A DNA stretch of 64,000 bases from Bradyrhizobium quebecense (lineage in GTDB: Bacteria > Pseudomonadota > Alphaproteobacteria > Rhizobiales > Xanthobacteraceae). A program made the translations under genes and the position numbers. The notes under the pieces were generated by a model. That model ran no database searches. It saw only the letters and a program-made list of their open reading frames with translations, and was not told the origin of the DNA. Location of the stretch: NCBI RefSeq assembly GCF_013373795.3, contig NZ_CP088022.1:3720001-3784000 (forward strand), in the 5' to 3' direction. This document shows, in pieces, positions 1 to 8,511 of the stretch (positions are counted from its first letter, which is position 1; each line of letters opens with the position of its first letter).

Positions 1-2666
1 ATCATGGTCTCCGCCACCGAGCGGAAGTTGAGGTAGAGCAACAGGAAAATGATCAGAAGCGTCACCGGCACCACGATCTTGAGCCGCGCCGCGGCGCGTT
101 CGAGATATTCGTATTGCCCGCTCCAGATCACATAGGCTCCTGGCGGAAACTGCACGGCGGACTGCACCGCGCGCTGCGCATCCGCGACATAGCCGCCGAG
201 ATCGCGATCGCGGATATCGACATAGATGTAGGTCGCAAGCTGCCCGTTCTCGGTCCTGATCGTGGTCGGCCCGCGCGCCGGCGTGATATCGGCGACCTCG
301 CCGAGCGGCACCGCGCCGCTCGCCGGCATCGGCACCAGGATGTCGCTGGCGATCGCGCCCGGATTGTCGCGCAGGTCGCGCGGATAGCGCATGTTGACCG
401 TGAAGCGCTGGCGTCCCTCCACCGTCGTCGTGACGGTCTGGCCGCCGAGCGCGGTCGCGATCGTGTCCTGCACGTCCTGCACCGCGATGCCGTAGCGCGA
501 TAACGCCTCGCGGTTCGGCGTGATCTCGAGGTAGTAACCGCCGAGGCCGCGCTCGGCATAGGCCGACGAGGTGCCGGGCACGCCTTTCACGACCTGCTCG
601 ATCTGGCGGGCGAGCTTGTCGATCACGGCGAGATCGGGGCCGATCACCTTGACGCCGACCGGCGTCCGGATCCCGGTCGACAGCATGTCGATGCGCGCCT
701 TGATCGGCATGGTCCAGGCATTGGAGACGCCAGGAAATTGCAGCTCCTTATCCATCTCGGCGATCAGGCGGTCGAGCGTGAGGCCCTTGCGCCATTGCTG
801 TTTCGGCTTGAGGTTGACCACGGTCTCGAACATCTCCGACGGCGCCGGGTCGGTCGCGGTCGCGGCGCGGCCGGCCTTGCCGTAGACCGAGACGACTTCG
901 GGAAAGCTGCGGATGATGCGGTCCTGCATCTGCAGCAGCTCGGCCGCCTTGGTCACCGAGATCCCCGGCAGCGTGGTCGGCATGTAGAGCAGCGTACCCT
1001 CGTTGAGGTCGGGCATGAACTCGGTGCCGAGTTGCCGCGCCGGCCAGACCGTGACGGCGATCGCACCGAGTGCGAGCAGGATCACCAGCGTCTTCGCCCG
1101 CAACACCCCGTTGATGACGGGACGGTAGATCCAGATCAGGAAGCGATTGATCGGATTCTTGTGCTCGGGGACGATCCTGCCGCGGACGAAGATCACCATC
1201 AGCGCCGGCACCAGCGTCACCGACAGCAGCGCGGCTGCCGCCATCGCGAACGTCTTGGTGAAGGCGAGCGGCGAGAACAGCCGCCCCTCCTGCGATTCCA
1301 GCGTGAAGATCGGCATGAACGACACGGTGATGATGAGCAGACTGAAGAACAGCGCCGGTCCCACCTCCGCCGCGGCCTCGATCAGGATCGCGACCCGCGA
1401 CCGGCCGGGCTCGGCCCGCTCCAGGTGCTTGTGCGCGTTCTCGATCATCACGATCGCCGCATCGATCATGGCGCCGATCGCAATCGCGATGCCGCCGAGG
1501 CTCATGATGTTGGAGCCGATCCCGAGCAGCTTCATCGCGCCGAACGCCATCAACACGCCGACCGGCAGCATCAGGATCGCGACCAGCGCGCTGCGGACAT
1601 GCAGCAGGAACACGAGGCAGACCAGCGCGACCACGACGCTCTCCTCGAACAGCGTGCGCTTGAGCGTGTCGATCGCCGCATAGATCAGGTTGGACCGGTC
1701 ATAGACCGGCACGATCTCGACCGACTTCGGCAGGCTGGTCGCGATCTCCTTAAAGCGTTTCTTGACGTTTTCGATCACGTCGAGCGCATTGACGCCGAAG
1801 CGTTGCAGCACGATGCCGCTCGCCACCTCGCCCTCGCCGTTCAATTCGGCGATGCCGCGCCGCTCGTCGGGGCCGAGCTCGACGCGGGCGACGTCGCGCA
1901 GCAGCACCGGCGTGCCGTTGTCGGTCTTCAGCACGATGTTGCCGAGATCGTTGATGTCCTTCAGATAGCCCTTGCCGCGAATGACATATTCGAACTCGGA
2001 GAGTTCGACGGTGCGGCCGCCGACATCGGCATTGCTGGCGCGGATCGCATCGCGCATCCGCTGCATGGTGATGCCGCGGTCGCGCATCCGCTGCGGATCG
2101 AGGATCACATTGTACTGCTTGACGAAGCCGCCGACGCTCGCGACCTCGGCGACGCCTTCCGCTCTCGCCAGCGCGAATTTCAGATTCCAGTCCTGGATGG
2201 TGCGGGTGTCGGCAAGATTCAGCTCCTTCGACATCACGGCATACTGGTAGACCCAGCCCACCCCGGTCGCGTCGGGACCGATCGTCGGCGACACGCCGGC
2301 CGGCAGCCGCGACGCCGCGCCGTTGAGAAATTCGAGCACGCGCGAGCGCGCCCAGTAGATGTCGGTGCCGTCCTCGAAGATGACATAGACGAAGGAGACG
2401 CCGAAGAACGAGAAGCCGCGCACGACCTTCGATTTCGGCACCGTCAGCATCGCCGTGGTCAAGGGATAGGTGACCTGGTCCTCGATCACCTGCGGCGCCT
2501 GGCCGGGATACTCGGTGTAGACGATGACCTGGGTGTCGGAGAGATCGGGGATCGCATCGAGCGGGAGATGCAGCAACGCGTAGAGGCCCGCGGCAGCCGC
2601 AAAGCCGGTGCCGAACAGCACCAGCAGCAGGTTGCGCGCCGACCAGGCGATGACACGTGCGATCAT
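1..2666 (-). CDS. cusA: CusA-type heavy-metal efflux RND permease (3' end outside window)
   Basis: Inner-membrane proton-driven pump of a tripartite Cu(I)/Ag(I) exporter. About 888 of the usual ~1,050 residues are visible; the C-terminal part lies beyond the left edge. The N-terminus is a typical RND start (MIARVIAWSARN and a first membrane segment), followed by LPLDAIPDLSDTQVIV. The fourth transmembrane region carries GAMIDAAIVMIENAHK, with the Asp and Glu typical of the CusA/SilA (HME) group rather than of drug pumps. RIDMLSTGIRTPVGVKV, in the porter region, also matches CusA. The start ATG overlaps the stop of the adaptor gene by 4 bases, so the two are translationally coupled. No outer-membrane CusC-like partner is in this window. 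Assignment to Cu/Ag rather than Zn/Co/Cd rests on these motifs and is inference. Confidence 0.9.
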   Translation of the reverse strand, partial: MIARVIAWSARNLLLVLFGTGFAAAAGLYALLHLPLDAIPDLSDTQVIVYTEYPGQAPQVIEDQVTYPLTTAMLTVPKSKVVRGFSFFGVSFVYVIFEDGTDIYWARSRVLEFLNGAASRLPAGVSPTIGPDATGVGWVYQYAVMSKELNLADTRTIQDWNLKFALARAEGVAEVASVGGFVKQYNVILDPQRMRDRGITMQRMRDAIRASNADVGGRTVELSEFEYVIRGKGYLKDINDLGNIVLKTDNGTPVLLRDVARVELGPDERRGIAELNGEGEVASGIVLQRFGVNALDVIENVKKRFKEIATSLPKSVEIVPVYDRSNLIYAAIDTLKRTLFEESVVVALVCLVFLLHVRSALVAILMLPVGVLMAFGAMKLLGIGSNIMSLGGIAIAIGAMIDAAIVMIENAHKHLERAEPGRSRVAILIEAAAEVGPALFFSLLIITVSFMPIFTLESQEGRLFSPLAFTKTFAMAAAALLSVTLVPALMVIFVRGRIVPEHKNPINRFLIWIYRPVINGVLRAKTLVILLALGAIAVTVWPARQLGTEFMPDLNEGTLLYMPTTLPGISVTKAAELLQMQDRIIRSFPEVVSVYGKAGRAATATDPAPSEMFETVVNLKPKQQWRKGLTLDRLIAEMDKELQFPGVSNAWTMPIKARIDMLSTGIRTPVGVKVIGPDLAVIDKLARQIEQVVKGVPGTSSAYAERGLGGYYLEITPNREALSRYGIAVQDVQDTIATALGGQTVTTTVEGRQRFTVNMRYPRDLRDNPGAIASDILVPMPASGAVPLGEVADITPARGPTTIRTENGQLATYIYVDIRDRDLGGYVADAQRAVQSAVQFPPGAYVIWSGQYEYLERAAARLKIVVPVTLLIIFLLLYLNFRSVAETM

Positions 2667-4126
2667 GGCCGGCCTCCCTCCGTCATCTGGCCGTCGGCCG
2701 TTGCCGCTTGCGCAGCGCCGGCCTCGGCAAAGCCCTTGATCGCGGCTTTCAGGTTGCTTTCGGCATCGATCAGGAAGGTCGCCGACGTGACGACCGCATC
2801 GCCCTCCGCGATCCCGTCGCGAATCTCGACATAGCCGTCGCCGCGCCGCCCGAGCTTAACCACGCGGGGCTCGAACCGCCCGTTGCCCCGGTCGATCAGT
2901 ACGGTCTGCCGGCTCCCGGTGTCGAGGATCGCGTTGTCAGCCACCGTCAGCACCGGCGCCGCGCTGCCAATGTCGATCTCGGCGTCGACATACATGTCCG
3001 GCAGCAGCGCGAGATCGGCATTCTGCAATTCGATCCGTACCCGCGCGGTGCGCGTGTCCTTGTTGACCTGCGGATAGATCACGCTGATCTGGCCCATGAA
3101 CGCGCGGCCGGGATAGCTGCGGGCCCGCACTGCGACCTTCTGCCCGACCACGATGTTGCCGAGATCGCGCTCGGCGACATCGACCAGTGCCCACACGACA
3201 GAGACGTCGGCGATCCGGAACAGCACGTCACCGGGCTGGGCGCGCATGCCCTCGATCGCCGCACGCTGCAACACGATGCCGTCGCGCGGCGACAACCACT
3301 GGATCGCGAGCGGCACCGTGTGGCTTTTCTCCATCTCGGCGATGACGGTCTCGGGAACGTCGAGATTGGTCAGCCGCTGCTTGGAGCCGCGTCCGTAGGG
3401 CTCGATATTCGCGATCGCTTTCGAGGTCATGGTCGCGACATATTCGGCCGCCGCGGACGACACCGCCGGGCTGTAGATCTCCATCAGCGGCTGCCCCTTG
3501 GTCACCCGGCTGCCGGTCGTGATGTCGGCGACCTTCTGCACATAGCTCTCGGCACGCATCGCGATGACGGAGACCCGCCGTTCGTCGAGCTGGATCGTGC
3601 CGGGGGCACGGACCAGCGTGCGGATGCGGCGCAGCTCCGCCGCTTCGGATTTGACGCCGGTGCGCTGGATTTTTCCCGGCGACAGCGTGATCGAGCCGCC
3701 GTCGCTGTCCTCGCCGTCGTAGACGGCGATGTAGTCCATCCCCATGGAATCCTTCTTCGGCACCGGCGAGGTGTCGGGAAGGCCCATCGGATTGCGATAA
3801 TATTTGACCTTGCGCTCGCCCTTGGCGGCCGTGGCGTTGTTGTCCGCCGGCATCGCCATTGGCGCGTCCGCCTCGTCGAAGCTGAGATCGGCGCCGGCGG
3901 CAACCGGCTGGTAGTCGCGGCCGTCAGGCGTCTTCTTCGGTGCCAGCGAGTAAGACGGCTTGCCGTCCGGATCGCGGAAATAGATCGGCGCGCCAGCTTC
4001 CGCCGCTTGCGCGGCTGAGGCGGCAAGATTTGCGCCCGGCCACGGCGGCAGGCCGCGACCGAGATATACGACGCCTGCCGCTGCAACGATCGCAGCGGCA
4101 ACGCCTGCCAGAGCGAGCCGGTTCAT
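2663..4126 (-). CDS. cusB: CusB-type periplasmic adaptor of the RND metal exporter
   Basis: Membrane-fusion protein of 487 residues linking the RND pump to an outer-membrane channel and, in the family, handing metal to the pump. It begins with one hydrophobic N-terminal anchor (residues ~5-25). A heavy-metal-binding-type module follows at ~106-137 (YYRNPMGLPDTSPVPKKDSM), and a weaker, earlier copy is seen at ~47-75 (IYFRDPDGKPSYSLAPKKTP). The barrel-sandwich region starts near VRAPGTIQLDERRVSV and the rest is the usual beta-barrel and membrane-proximal domain. The gene overlaps its neighbours on both sides by 4 bases, giving a tight three-gene unit. The first metal module has lost the M-x-M character of the second, so it may no longer bind metal. 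Confidence 0.9.
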   Translation of the reverse strand: MNRLALAGVAAAIVAAAGVVYLGRGLPPWPGANLAASAAQAAEAGAPIYFRDPDGKPSYSLAPKKTPDGRDYQPVAAGADLSFDEADAPMAMPADNNATAAKGERKVKYYRNPMGLPDTSPVPKKDSMGMDYIAVYDGEDSDGGSITLSPGKIQRTGVKSEAAELRRIRTLVRAPGTIQLDERRVSVIAMRAESYVQKVADITTGSRVTKGQPLMEIYSPAVSSAAAEYVATMTSKAIANIEPYGRGSKQRLTNLDVPETVIAEMEKSHTVPLAIQWLSPRDGIVLQRAAIEGMRAQPGDVLFRIADVSVVWALVDVAERDLGNIVVGQKVAVRARSYPGRAFMGQISVIYPQVNKDTRTARVRIELQNADLALLPDMYVDAEIDIGSAAPVLTVADNAILDTGSRQTVLIDRGNGRFEPRVVKLGRRGDGYVEIRDGIAEGDAVVTSATFLIDAESNLKAAIKGFAEAGAAQAATADGQMTEGGRP

Positions 4127-4530
4127 TTTCCGGCCGTGACGACGAGCTTGCTTTCGACCGTGCCGGTCTCGCCCTGCACCTTCGCACCGAGCGACAGCTG
4201 CCAGCGCCCGGCCATGCCGAAGTTCGCCTTGAACCGATAGGTGCCGGGTTCGATCCCAGGCATCGGCGTGACCTTGGTGGCCATCTCCTGCATGCCGTCC
4301 GGCGCCATGTCGAGCCGCGTCGCGAAGATCACGGCGTCAGGCACGGCCTTGCCGGTCTTCTTGTTCATCAGCCGAACGGTGACAACCTTGTCCGGACCGG
4401 CCTGGACGGTCTGGTCGACGAGCTGGAATTCGTAGTCCTTGATGTCGGCGAGCGCGACAGTGGCGGTGCCAGTCAGCGCCAGGCCGATGAGCGCGGCCGC
4501 TACGGCACGCGACGTATTGAACGACGTCAT
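4123..4530 (-). CDS. FixH/YtkA-like exported protein preceding cusBA
   Basis: 135-residue protein with a signal peptide (cleavage expected after TATVALA, ~residue 29) and a single beta-rich domain. It contains FQLVDQTVQAGPDKVVTVRL and ends near MAGRWQLSLGAKV, the pattern of YtkA-like/FixH-type domains found beside copper exporters and copper chaperones. The stop overlaps the cusB start by 4 bases, so it is the first gene of the efflux operon. A role as a periplasmic copper-handling or assembly factor is inferred from this context; no metal ligands other than several Met residues (MAPDGMQEM, MPG) are obvious. Confidence 0.75.
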   Translation of the reverse strand: MTSFNTSRAVAAALIGLALTGTATVALADIKDYEFQLVDQTVQAGPDKVVTVRLMNKKTGKAVPDAVIFATRLDMAPDGMQEMATKVTPMPGIEPGTYRFKANFGMAGRWQLSLGAKVQGETGTVESKLVVTAGK

Positions 4531-4630
4531 CTCGTTTCATTCCTCGATTGGATTTGGCCTGCCGCTTGCGCGGCATGCGACGTCCACGCGCCAGAAGGTC
4601 GCGCGGCAGCAACGGCGCTTGCGGCGCCAG

Positions 4631-4990
4631 TCAGACCAAATGTCGAGGAGGATGGTCGGGCGGCGGACGGACCAGCCCGTCAGCGACCAGATCGTCATGC
4701 GGATGCAATTGCAGCTGCGTCGACGGCCTCACCGCGAGACCGAGCGTCGATGGCCCCGCGTGCAGGACCTTCAACATGCAGATCGCAACCAGCGGACAAT
4801 CCCGGCAATCATTGCTCTTCTGCTTGTCGGGGCAGCACGGCATATCGGCCGTCATGTCCGACATGTCCGCCATCTGGCTCATACCGGTCAACGAAGATCC
4901 GGCCGCCGCGGGCACAGCCAGCGGCGCAATTGTCAGGCCTGCCGTCACGAGGACGGCGAGCAGCAATCTGAACAATTGGCGAACATTCAT
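4631..4990 (-). CDS. Small secreted Met/Cys-rich protein (hypothetical)
   Basis: 119 residues with an N-terminal signal sequence (MNVRQLFRLLLAVLVTAG, cleavage near PAAAG). After it comes a Met-rich stretch (MSQMADMSDMTADM) and then four to five cysteines (PCCPDKQKSNDCRDCPLVAIC). Such Met/Cys clusters suit Cu(I) or Ag(I) binding, and the gene lies 100 bases upstream of the FixH-cusBA unit on the same strand, so it may be the leader gene of the same regulon. The C-terminal third (after ~residue 75) is rich in Pro and His and has no recognised domain. Function is inference. Confidence 0.65.
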   Translation of the reverse strand: MNVRQLFRLLLAVLVTAGLTIAPLAVPAAAGSSLTGMSQMADMSDMTADMPCCPDKQKSNDCRDCPLVAICMLKVLHAGPSTLGLAVRPSTQLQLHPHDDLVADGLVRPPPDHPPRHLV

Positions 4991-5233
4991 GTCGCGACAG
5001 TCTCACAAAGGACGGGTGCTGAAAAGGTCACCCTGTTCACAACTGCACCAGCGGGAGCTTGGGTGGTTAATCGTTCATGCCGGCCTGGCGCCCGCATGGA
5101 GCGCGGCCCGACGACGAATATCTTCGAAGCCGCTACCGGTTCAGCTCAATTCGCACATCATCGGCGCCAGTTTGCGAGTTCATCCCGGGCCCGTCTTTGG
5201 CGACCGCCGATCACAATCCTGCCAGATGGGGCC

Positions 5234-5262
5234 TTGACCTGTGCAATCGCCCAAATGACATA
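5234..5262 (+). promoter_or_regulatory. Candidate sigma-70 promoter for the GDCCVxC gene
   Basis: TTGACC at 5234-5239 and GACATA at 5257-5262 are separated by 17 bases, 28 bases before the start codon at 5290. The -35 matches the alphaproteobacterial consensus well; the -10 is only moderate. The rest of 4991-5233, between the two divergent genes, shows no other feature. Confidence 0.35.
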
Positions 5263-5289
5263 AGGGGCTGACCAACGGACCCGCGGCCT

Positions 5290-5508
5290 ATGCAACTCGT
5301 GTCGACCCTGACCTGTCCGGCCTGCGGATTCGCCGCGACCGAAACCATGCCGACCGATGCCTGCCAGTTCTTCTACGACTGCCGCGGCTGCGGCACCCGC
5401 CTCAAGCCGCTTGCCGGCGATTGCTGCGTGTTCTGCTCTTACGGGACTGTCCCCTGCCCTCCGGTGCAAACGCGCGGCGAATGCTGTGGCGGGTCAACGC
5501 CGGCCTGA
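5290..5508 (+). CDS. GDCCVxC-domain cysteine-rich protein
   Basis: 72-residue cytosolic protein with four CxxC-like pairs: TCPAC near the N-terminus, CRGCGTRL in the middle, GDCCVFCSYG, and a C-terminal ECCGG. The GDCCVFCSYGTVPCPP block is the signature of a small family named for the GDCCVxC motif, in which some members carry selenocysteine at the second Cys of the CC pair; here it is an ordinary TGC codon. It probably binds metal or acts in thiol chemistry, but no activity is established as far as I know. It converges on the heme O synthase gene. The nearby copper genes suggest, without proving, a link to metal stress. Confidence 0.75.
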   Translation: MQLVSTLTCPACGFAATETMPTDACQFFYDCRGCGTRLKPLAGDCCVFCSYGTVPCPPVQTRGECCGGSTPA

Positions 5509-5642
5509 ACGCCCTGCCATTGATTTGCCCTGCGGCGCAGGCCGCCGCGGCGAAAACATTTCGGTTTGTCGGATAAACAAGCCCGGTCTCGCCGGGGACG
5601 GCACGAAGTAAGCCCTGCGGCTGTCGATTCGAATGCGTCGCG

Positions 5643-6551
5643 TTAGTAGGACTGAGCGTAGGGTGCAGCATCCATCAGCAGCACACCAAAAAGAAGCACC
5701 AGATAGAGCATCGAAAACACGAACAAGCGACGAGCAGGCCGCCTTTCCTTGTCGTGGCTTCGACGTACTTGCCATGCGAGAAAGATCATGATCGCTCCCA
5801 GCATCGCCGCGGCCGCGCCATAGATGCCCCCCGCGAATCCCAGTGCGTAGGGTAGCAGCGAGATCGGAACCAAAAGCACGCTATAGAGAAGAATCTGGCG
5901 CTTTGTTTCGGTCTTGCCGGCGACGACCGGCAACATCGGCACACCGGCGCGGGCATATTCTCCAGCAAGATTGAGCGACAATGCCCAGAAGTGGGGTGGC
6001 GTCCAGAGGAAGATGATCAAGAACAGGATGAGCGGCTCGAGCCCGACGCTTCCGGTGACCGCGACCCAGCCGATCACCGGAGGGAGTGCGCCAGCGGCAC
6101 CGCCAATGACGATGTTTTGCGGTGTTCGCCGCTTGAGCCACATCGTGTAGACGACGACGTAGAAGAAAATCGTGAAAGCAAGGAGAGCAGCAGCGGCCAT
6201 ATTCAGCAAAGTGCCGAGGGCCAGGACGGCGCACGTGCCGAGCATCAATCCGAAAACCAATGCTTCCGAGCGCGATACACGGCCGCCAGGGATTGGACGG
6301 ATGGCGGTCCGCGCCATCACCGCATCGATGTCGGCGTCGTACCACATATTGAGCACACCTGCGGCGCCAGCTCCCGCAGCTATGCAAACAAGAGCAACGA
6401 CGCCGGTGACGGGATCGATGCCGCCTGGTGCGACCATGAGACCGACCAGTGCGGTGAAGACGACCAGCGACATGACGCGCGGTTTCGTCAGTGCGACGTA
6501 GTCTCCGATGTTCGTATAGCTCCGGCGAAGAATTGAACGATTGATTTGCAC
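5643..6551 (-). CDS. ctaB: Protoheme IX farnesyltransferase (heme O synthase)
   Basis: UbiA-family integral membrane prenyltransferase of 302 residues that converts heme B to heme O, the precursor of heme A for aa3 oxidases. The prenyl-diphosphate/Mg motif [20 protein letters not shown] is intact near residue 75, and [11 protein letters not shown] lies in a later loop. About eight to nine hydrophobic segments are evident. It is the last gene of the oxidase operon, 100 bases after the subunit IV-like gene, so this cluster brings its own heme-modifying enzyme. No heme A synthase (ctaA) is seen here. Confidence 0.93.
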   Translation of the reverse strand: MQINRSILRRSYTNIGDYVALTKPRVMSLVVFTALVGLMVAPGGIDPVTGVVALVCIAAGAGAAGVLNMWYDADIDAVMARTAIRPIPGGRVSRSEALVFGLMLGTCAVLALGTLLNMAAAALLAFTIFFYVVVYTMWLKRRTPQNIVIGGAAGALPPVIGWVAVTGSVGLEPLILFLIIFLWTPPHFWALSLNLAGEYARAGVPMLPVVAGKTETKRQILLYSVLLVPISLLPYALGFAGGIYGAAAAMLGAIMIFLAWQVRRSHDKERRPARRLFVFSMLYLVLLFGVLLMDAAPYAQSY

Positions 6552-6651
6552 GAGATTGATTCCTCGTCAGTTCGATACTCTAGAGGCCATCGGTTGAAGG
6601 CCTTCTTCGCAAAGTCCCAGATGACGTGGCGACCTCTCAGCCGTCCTGCCT

Positions 6652-7059
6652 CTAGCTCGCTGACGCGAAAAACATGACCCGAAGCAGATGCGTATAGTCG
6701 GATTCGAACACCATGATCCCTACAAAGACCAGCACGAGCACCGGCGGCAACAGGATGGCGTAGGCCAACGCCAACCGCTCCCAGGCCATATGCATGAACA
6801 CGGCAACGATCAGGCCGGCCTTCAGCACCATGAACAGCAGGATCAGTGACCAGCGGAGATGGCCGTGGATGCCAAAGAAATCGACGAGGTATGAGCAGGT
6901 GCTGAGCACGAACAGCCATCCCCAGACCACGAGATAGAGCTTGATCGGATGCTGCTGGCCCTTTGCGTGCGTGGCTCCCGATGCGACTGCGTCGTGCACA
7001 TACGCGTGCAGCCCATGTTGCGTTGCCTGCCCTTCCACATGTACCGCTGCGTTTGTCAT
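6652..7059 (-). CDS. Cytochrome c oxidase subunit IV-like protein
   Basis: 135-residue protein with a His-rich hydrophilic N-terminus and three membrane segments (LYLVVWGWLFVLSTCSY, LILLFMVLKAGLIVAVFMHM, AILLPPVLVLVFVGIMVFE). This layout fits the prokaryotic subunit IV (COX4_pro/CyoD-like) accessory subunit that stabilises heme-copper oxidases. It starts 9 bases after the subunit III gene and is clearly part of the same transcript. Function in assembly or stability is from the family. Confidence 0.8.
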   Translation of the reverse strand: MTNAAVHVEGQATQHGLHAYVHDAVASGATHAKGQQHPIKLYLVVWGWLFVLSTCSYLVDFFGIHGHLRWSLILLFMVLKAGLIVAVFMHMAWERLALAYAILLPPVLVLVFVGIMVFESDYTHLLRVMFFASAS

Positions 7060-7068
7060 GCGCCAACC

Positions 7069-7791
7069 TCACCAGAGATAGAAAAAGGCAAAGATGAATA
7101 CCCACACCAGATCGACGAAGTGCCAGTACAGGCCCATGATTTCGACGATCTCGTAATACCCCCTCCGGCTCGTGAAGAAGCCACGCCGCTCGACGTCGAA
7201 GTCTCCCCGCCAAACCTTTCGCGCGACGGCGATCAGGAAGATCACACCGATGGTCACGTGGGTGCCGTGGAAGCCGGTGATCATGAAGAAGCAGGCGCCA
7301 AATTGCGGAGCGCCCCACGGGTTGCCCCAGGGCCGTACGCCCTCCATGATCAGCTTGGTCCATTCGAAGCCCTGCATTCCGACGAACGTCGCGCCAAATG
7401 CCGCGGTGGCCAGCATCAAGGCTGCCGTTTTGACACGATCCCGGCGGTAGCCGAAGTTGACGGCCATCGCCATCGTCCCGCTGCTGCTGATCAGGATGAA
7501 AGTCATGATCGCGATCAGGATGAGCGGGATGTGCTTGCCGCCGAGATTGAGCGCGAAGACTTCGCTGGGATTGGGCCACGGCACGGTCGTCGACATTCGC
7601 GCCGTCATGTACGACAGCAGGAAGCAGCTGAAGATGAAGGTGTCGCTCAGAAGGAAGATCCACATCATGGCCTTCCCCCAGGACACGTGCTTGAAGGCAC
7701 GCTGGTCCGACGCCCAGTCGGCGGCGATGCCGCGCAATCCGGGTATCGTTCCGGGCGACGTCTGGGGGGGTGCAAGTGTGGTTTCCGTCAT
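7069..7791 (-). CDS. coxP: Cytochrome c oxidase subunit III
   Basis: 240 residues with about five to six membrane segments. The family signatures FHGTHVTIGVIFLI and GLYWHFVDLVWVFIF are present, giving the conserved His and Glu/Asp positions of heme-copper oxidase subunit III. It follows a second, more diverged subunit III-like gene by 15 bases. The symbol follows the Bradyrhizobium japonicum coxMNOP cluster (II, I, III-like, III-like), recalled from the literature and matched here by gene order rather than by alignment. Confidence 0.85.
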   Translation of the reverse strand: MTETTLAPPQTSPGTIPGLRGIAADWASDQRAFKHVSWGKAMMWIFLLSDTFIFSCFLLSYMTARMSTTVPWPNPSEVFALNLGGKHIPLILIAIMTFILISSSGTMAMAVNFGYRRDRVKTAALMLATAAFGATFVGMQGFEWTKLIMEGVRPWGNPWGAPQFGACFFMITGFHGTHVTIGVIFLIAVARKVWRGDFDVERRGFFTSRRGYYEIVEIMGLYWHFVDLVWVFIFAFFYLW

Positions 7792-7806
7792 CGCTTCCCG
7801 ACCTCG

Positions 7807-8511
7807 CTAGGTGAGCAACTGGCGACAGATGTCGACCAAATTGTCAGTCCAGCCCGTCAGCAGACCGAGCAAGATCAGCCAGACCAACAACAGGAAATGC
7901 CAATAGATGGCGCAGAGCTCCACGCTCAGGCGCATCTGCATCATCGGCGCGCCACGCCATACCTTGGCGGTCGTCCTGCCGAGCGCCACCAGACCGCCCA
8001 TCAGATGCAGTCCGTGCACCGCGGTGATCAGGTAGAAGAAGGAATTGGCCGGATTGGACGCCACGAAATAGCCGGCGGCCTTCAGCTGCTGCCAGACCAA
8101 TAGCTGCCCGGCCAGGAAGGTCATGGCGGATGCCCCGCCGATCAGCAGGCCGACGATCAGGCCATCAATGTCGTCGCGTCGCGCGGCCATGTACGCCCAT
8201 TGCAGCGCCACACTGCTGATGACCAGGACGCCGGTATTGAACCACAACAGCCTGGGCAGCGGCAGCTCCCGCCAGTCCACCATGCTGTTGCGCATGGAGT
8301 AAGCACTGATCAGGAGCGCGAACAACGAGCCGACGACCGCGAGAAACACGCCCAGTCCGATCTTCGCCGTCGGCACGGACGACCCGCGCTCACCGCGAAC
8401 ATCGACGTCCGCCCCTTGCTCGAGCCAGGGTTTGGCGGCCAGCCGCTGCTGCGAGAGCCACCATCCCGCGATCGCTGCTATTGTAACAGTGAACAGGATG
8501 ATGGCACTCAC
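7807..8511 (-). CDS. coxO: Second cytochrome c oxidase subunit III-like protein
   Basis: 234-residue membrane protein. The N-terminal half (MSAIILFTVTIAAIAGWWL and a loop) is unlike classical subunit III. The C-terminal half has the family motifs AVHGLHLMGGLVALG and CAIYWHFLLLVWLILLGLL. The start overlaps the subunit I stop by 4 bases. Having two consecutive subunit III paralogues is the hallmark of the coxMNOP-type oxidase. The usual Glu of VDLVWVF is replaced by LLLVWLI, so lipid or proton-antenna roles may differ from those of the downstream paralogue. Confidence 0.8.
   Translation of the reverse strand: MSAIILFTVTIAAIAGWWLSQQRLAAKPWLEQGADVDVRGERGSSVPTAKIGLGVFLAVVGSLFALLISAYSMRNSMVDWRELPLPRLLWFNTGVLVISSVALQWAYMAARRDDIDGLIVGLLIGGASAMTFLAGQLLVWQQLKAAGYFVASNPANSFFYLITAVHGLHLMGGLVALGRTTAKVWRGAPMMQMRLSVELCAIYWHFLLLVWLILLGLLTGWTDNLVDICRQLLT

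Noticed and set aside
738..2834. 698-codon open frame on the plus strand opposite cusA
   Set aside because: Highly charged Arg/His/Asp-rich product without domain sense; it is the antisense shadow of a strongly codon-biased high-GC gene.
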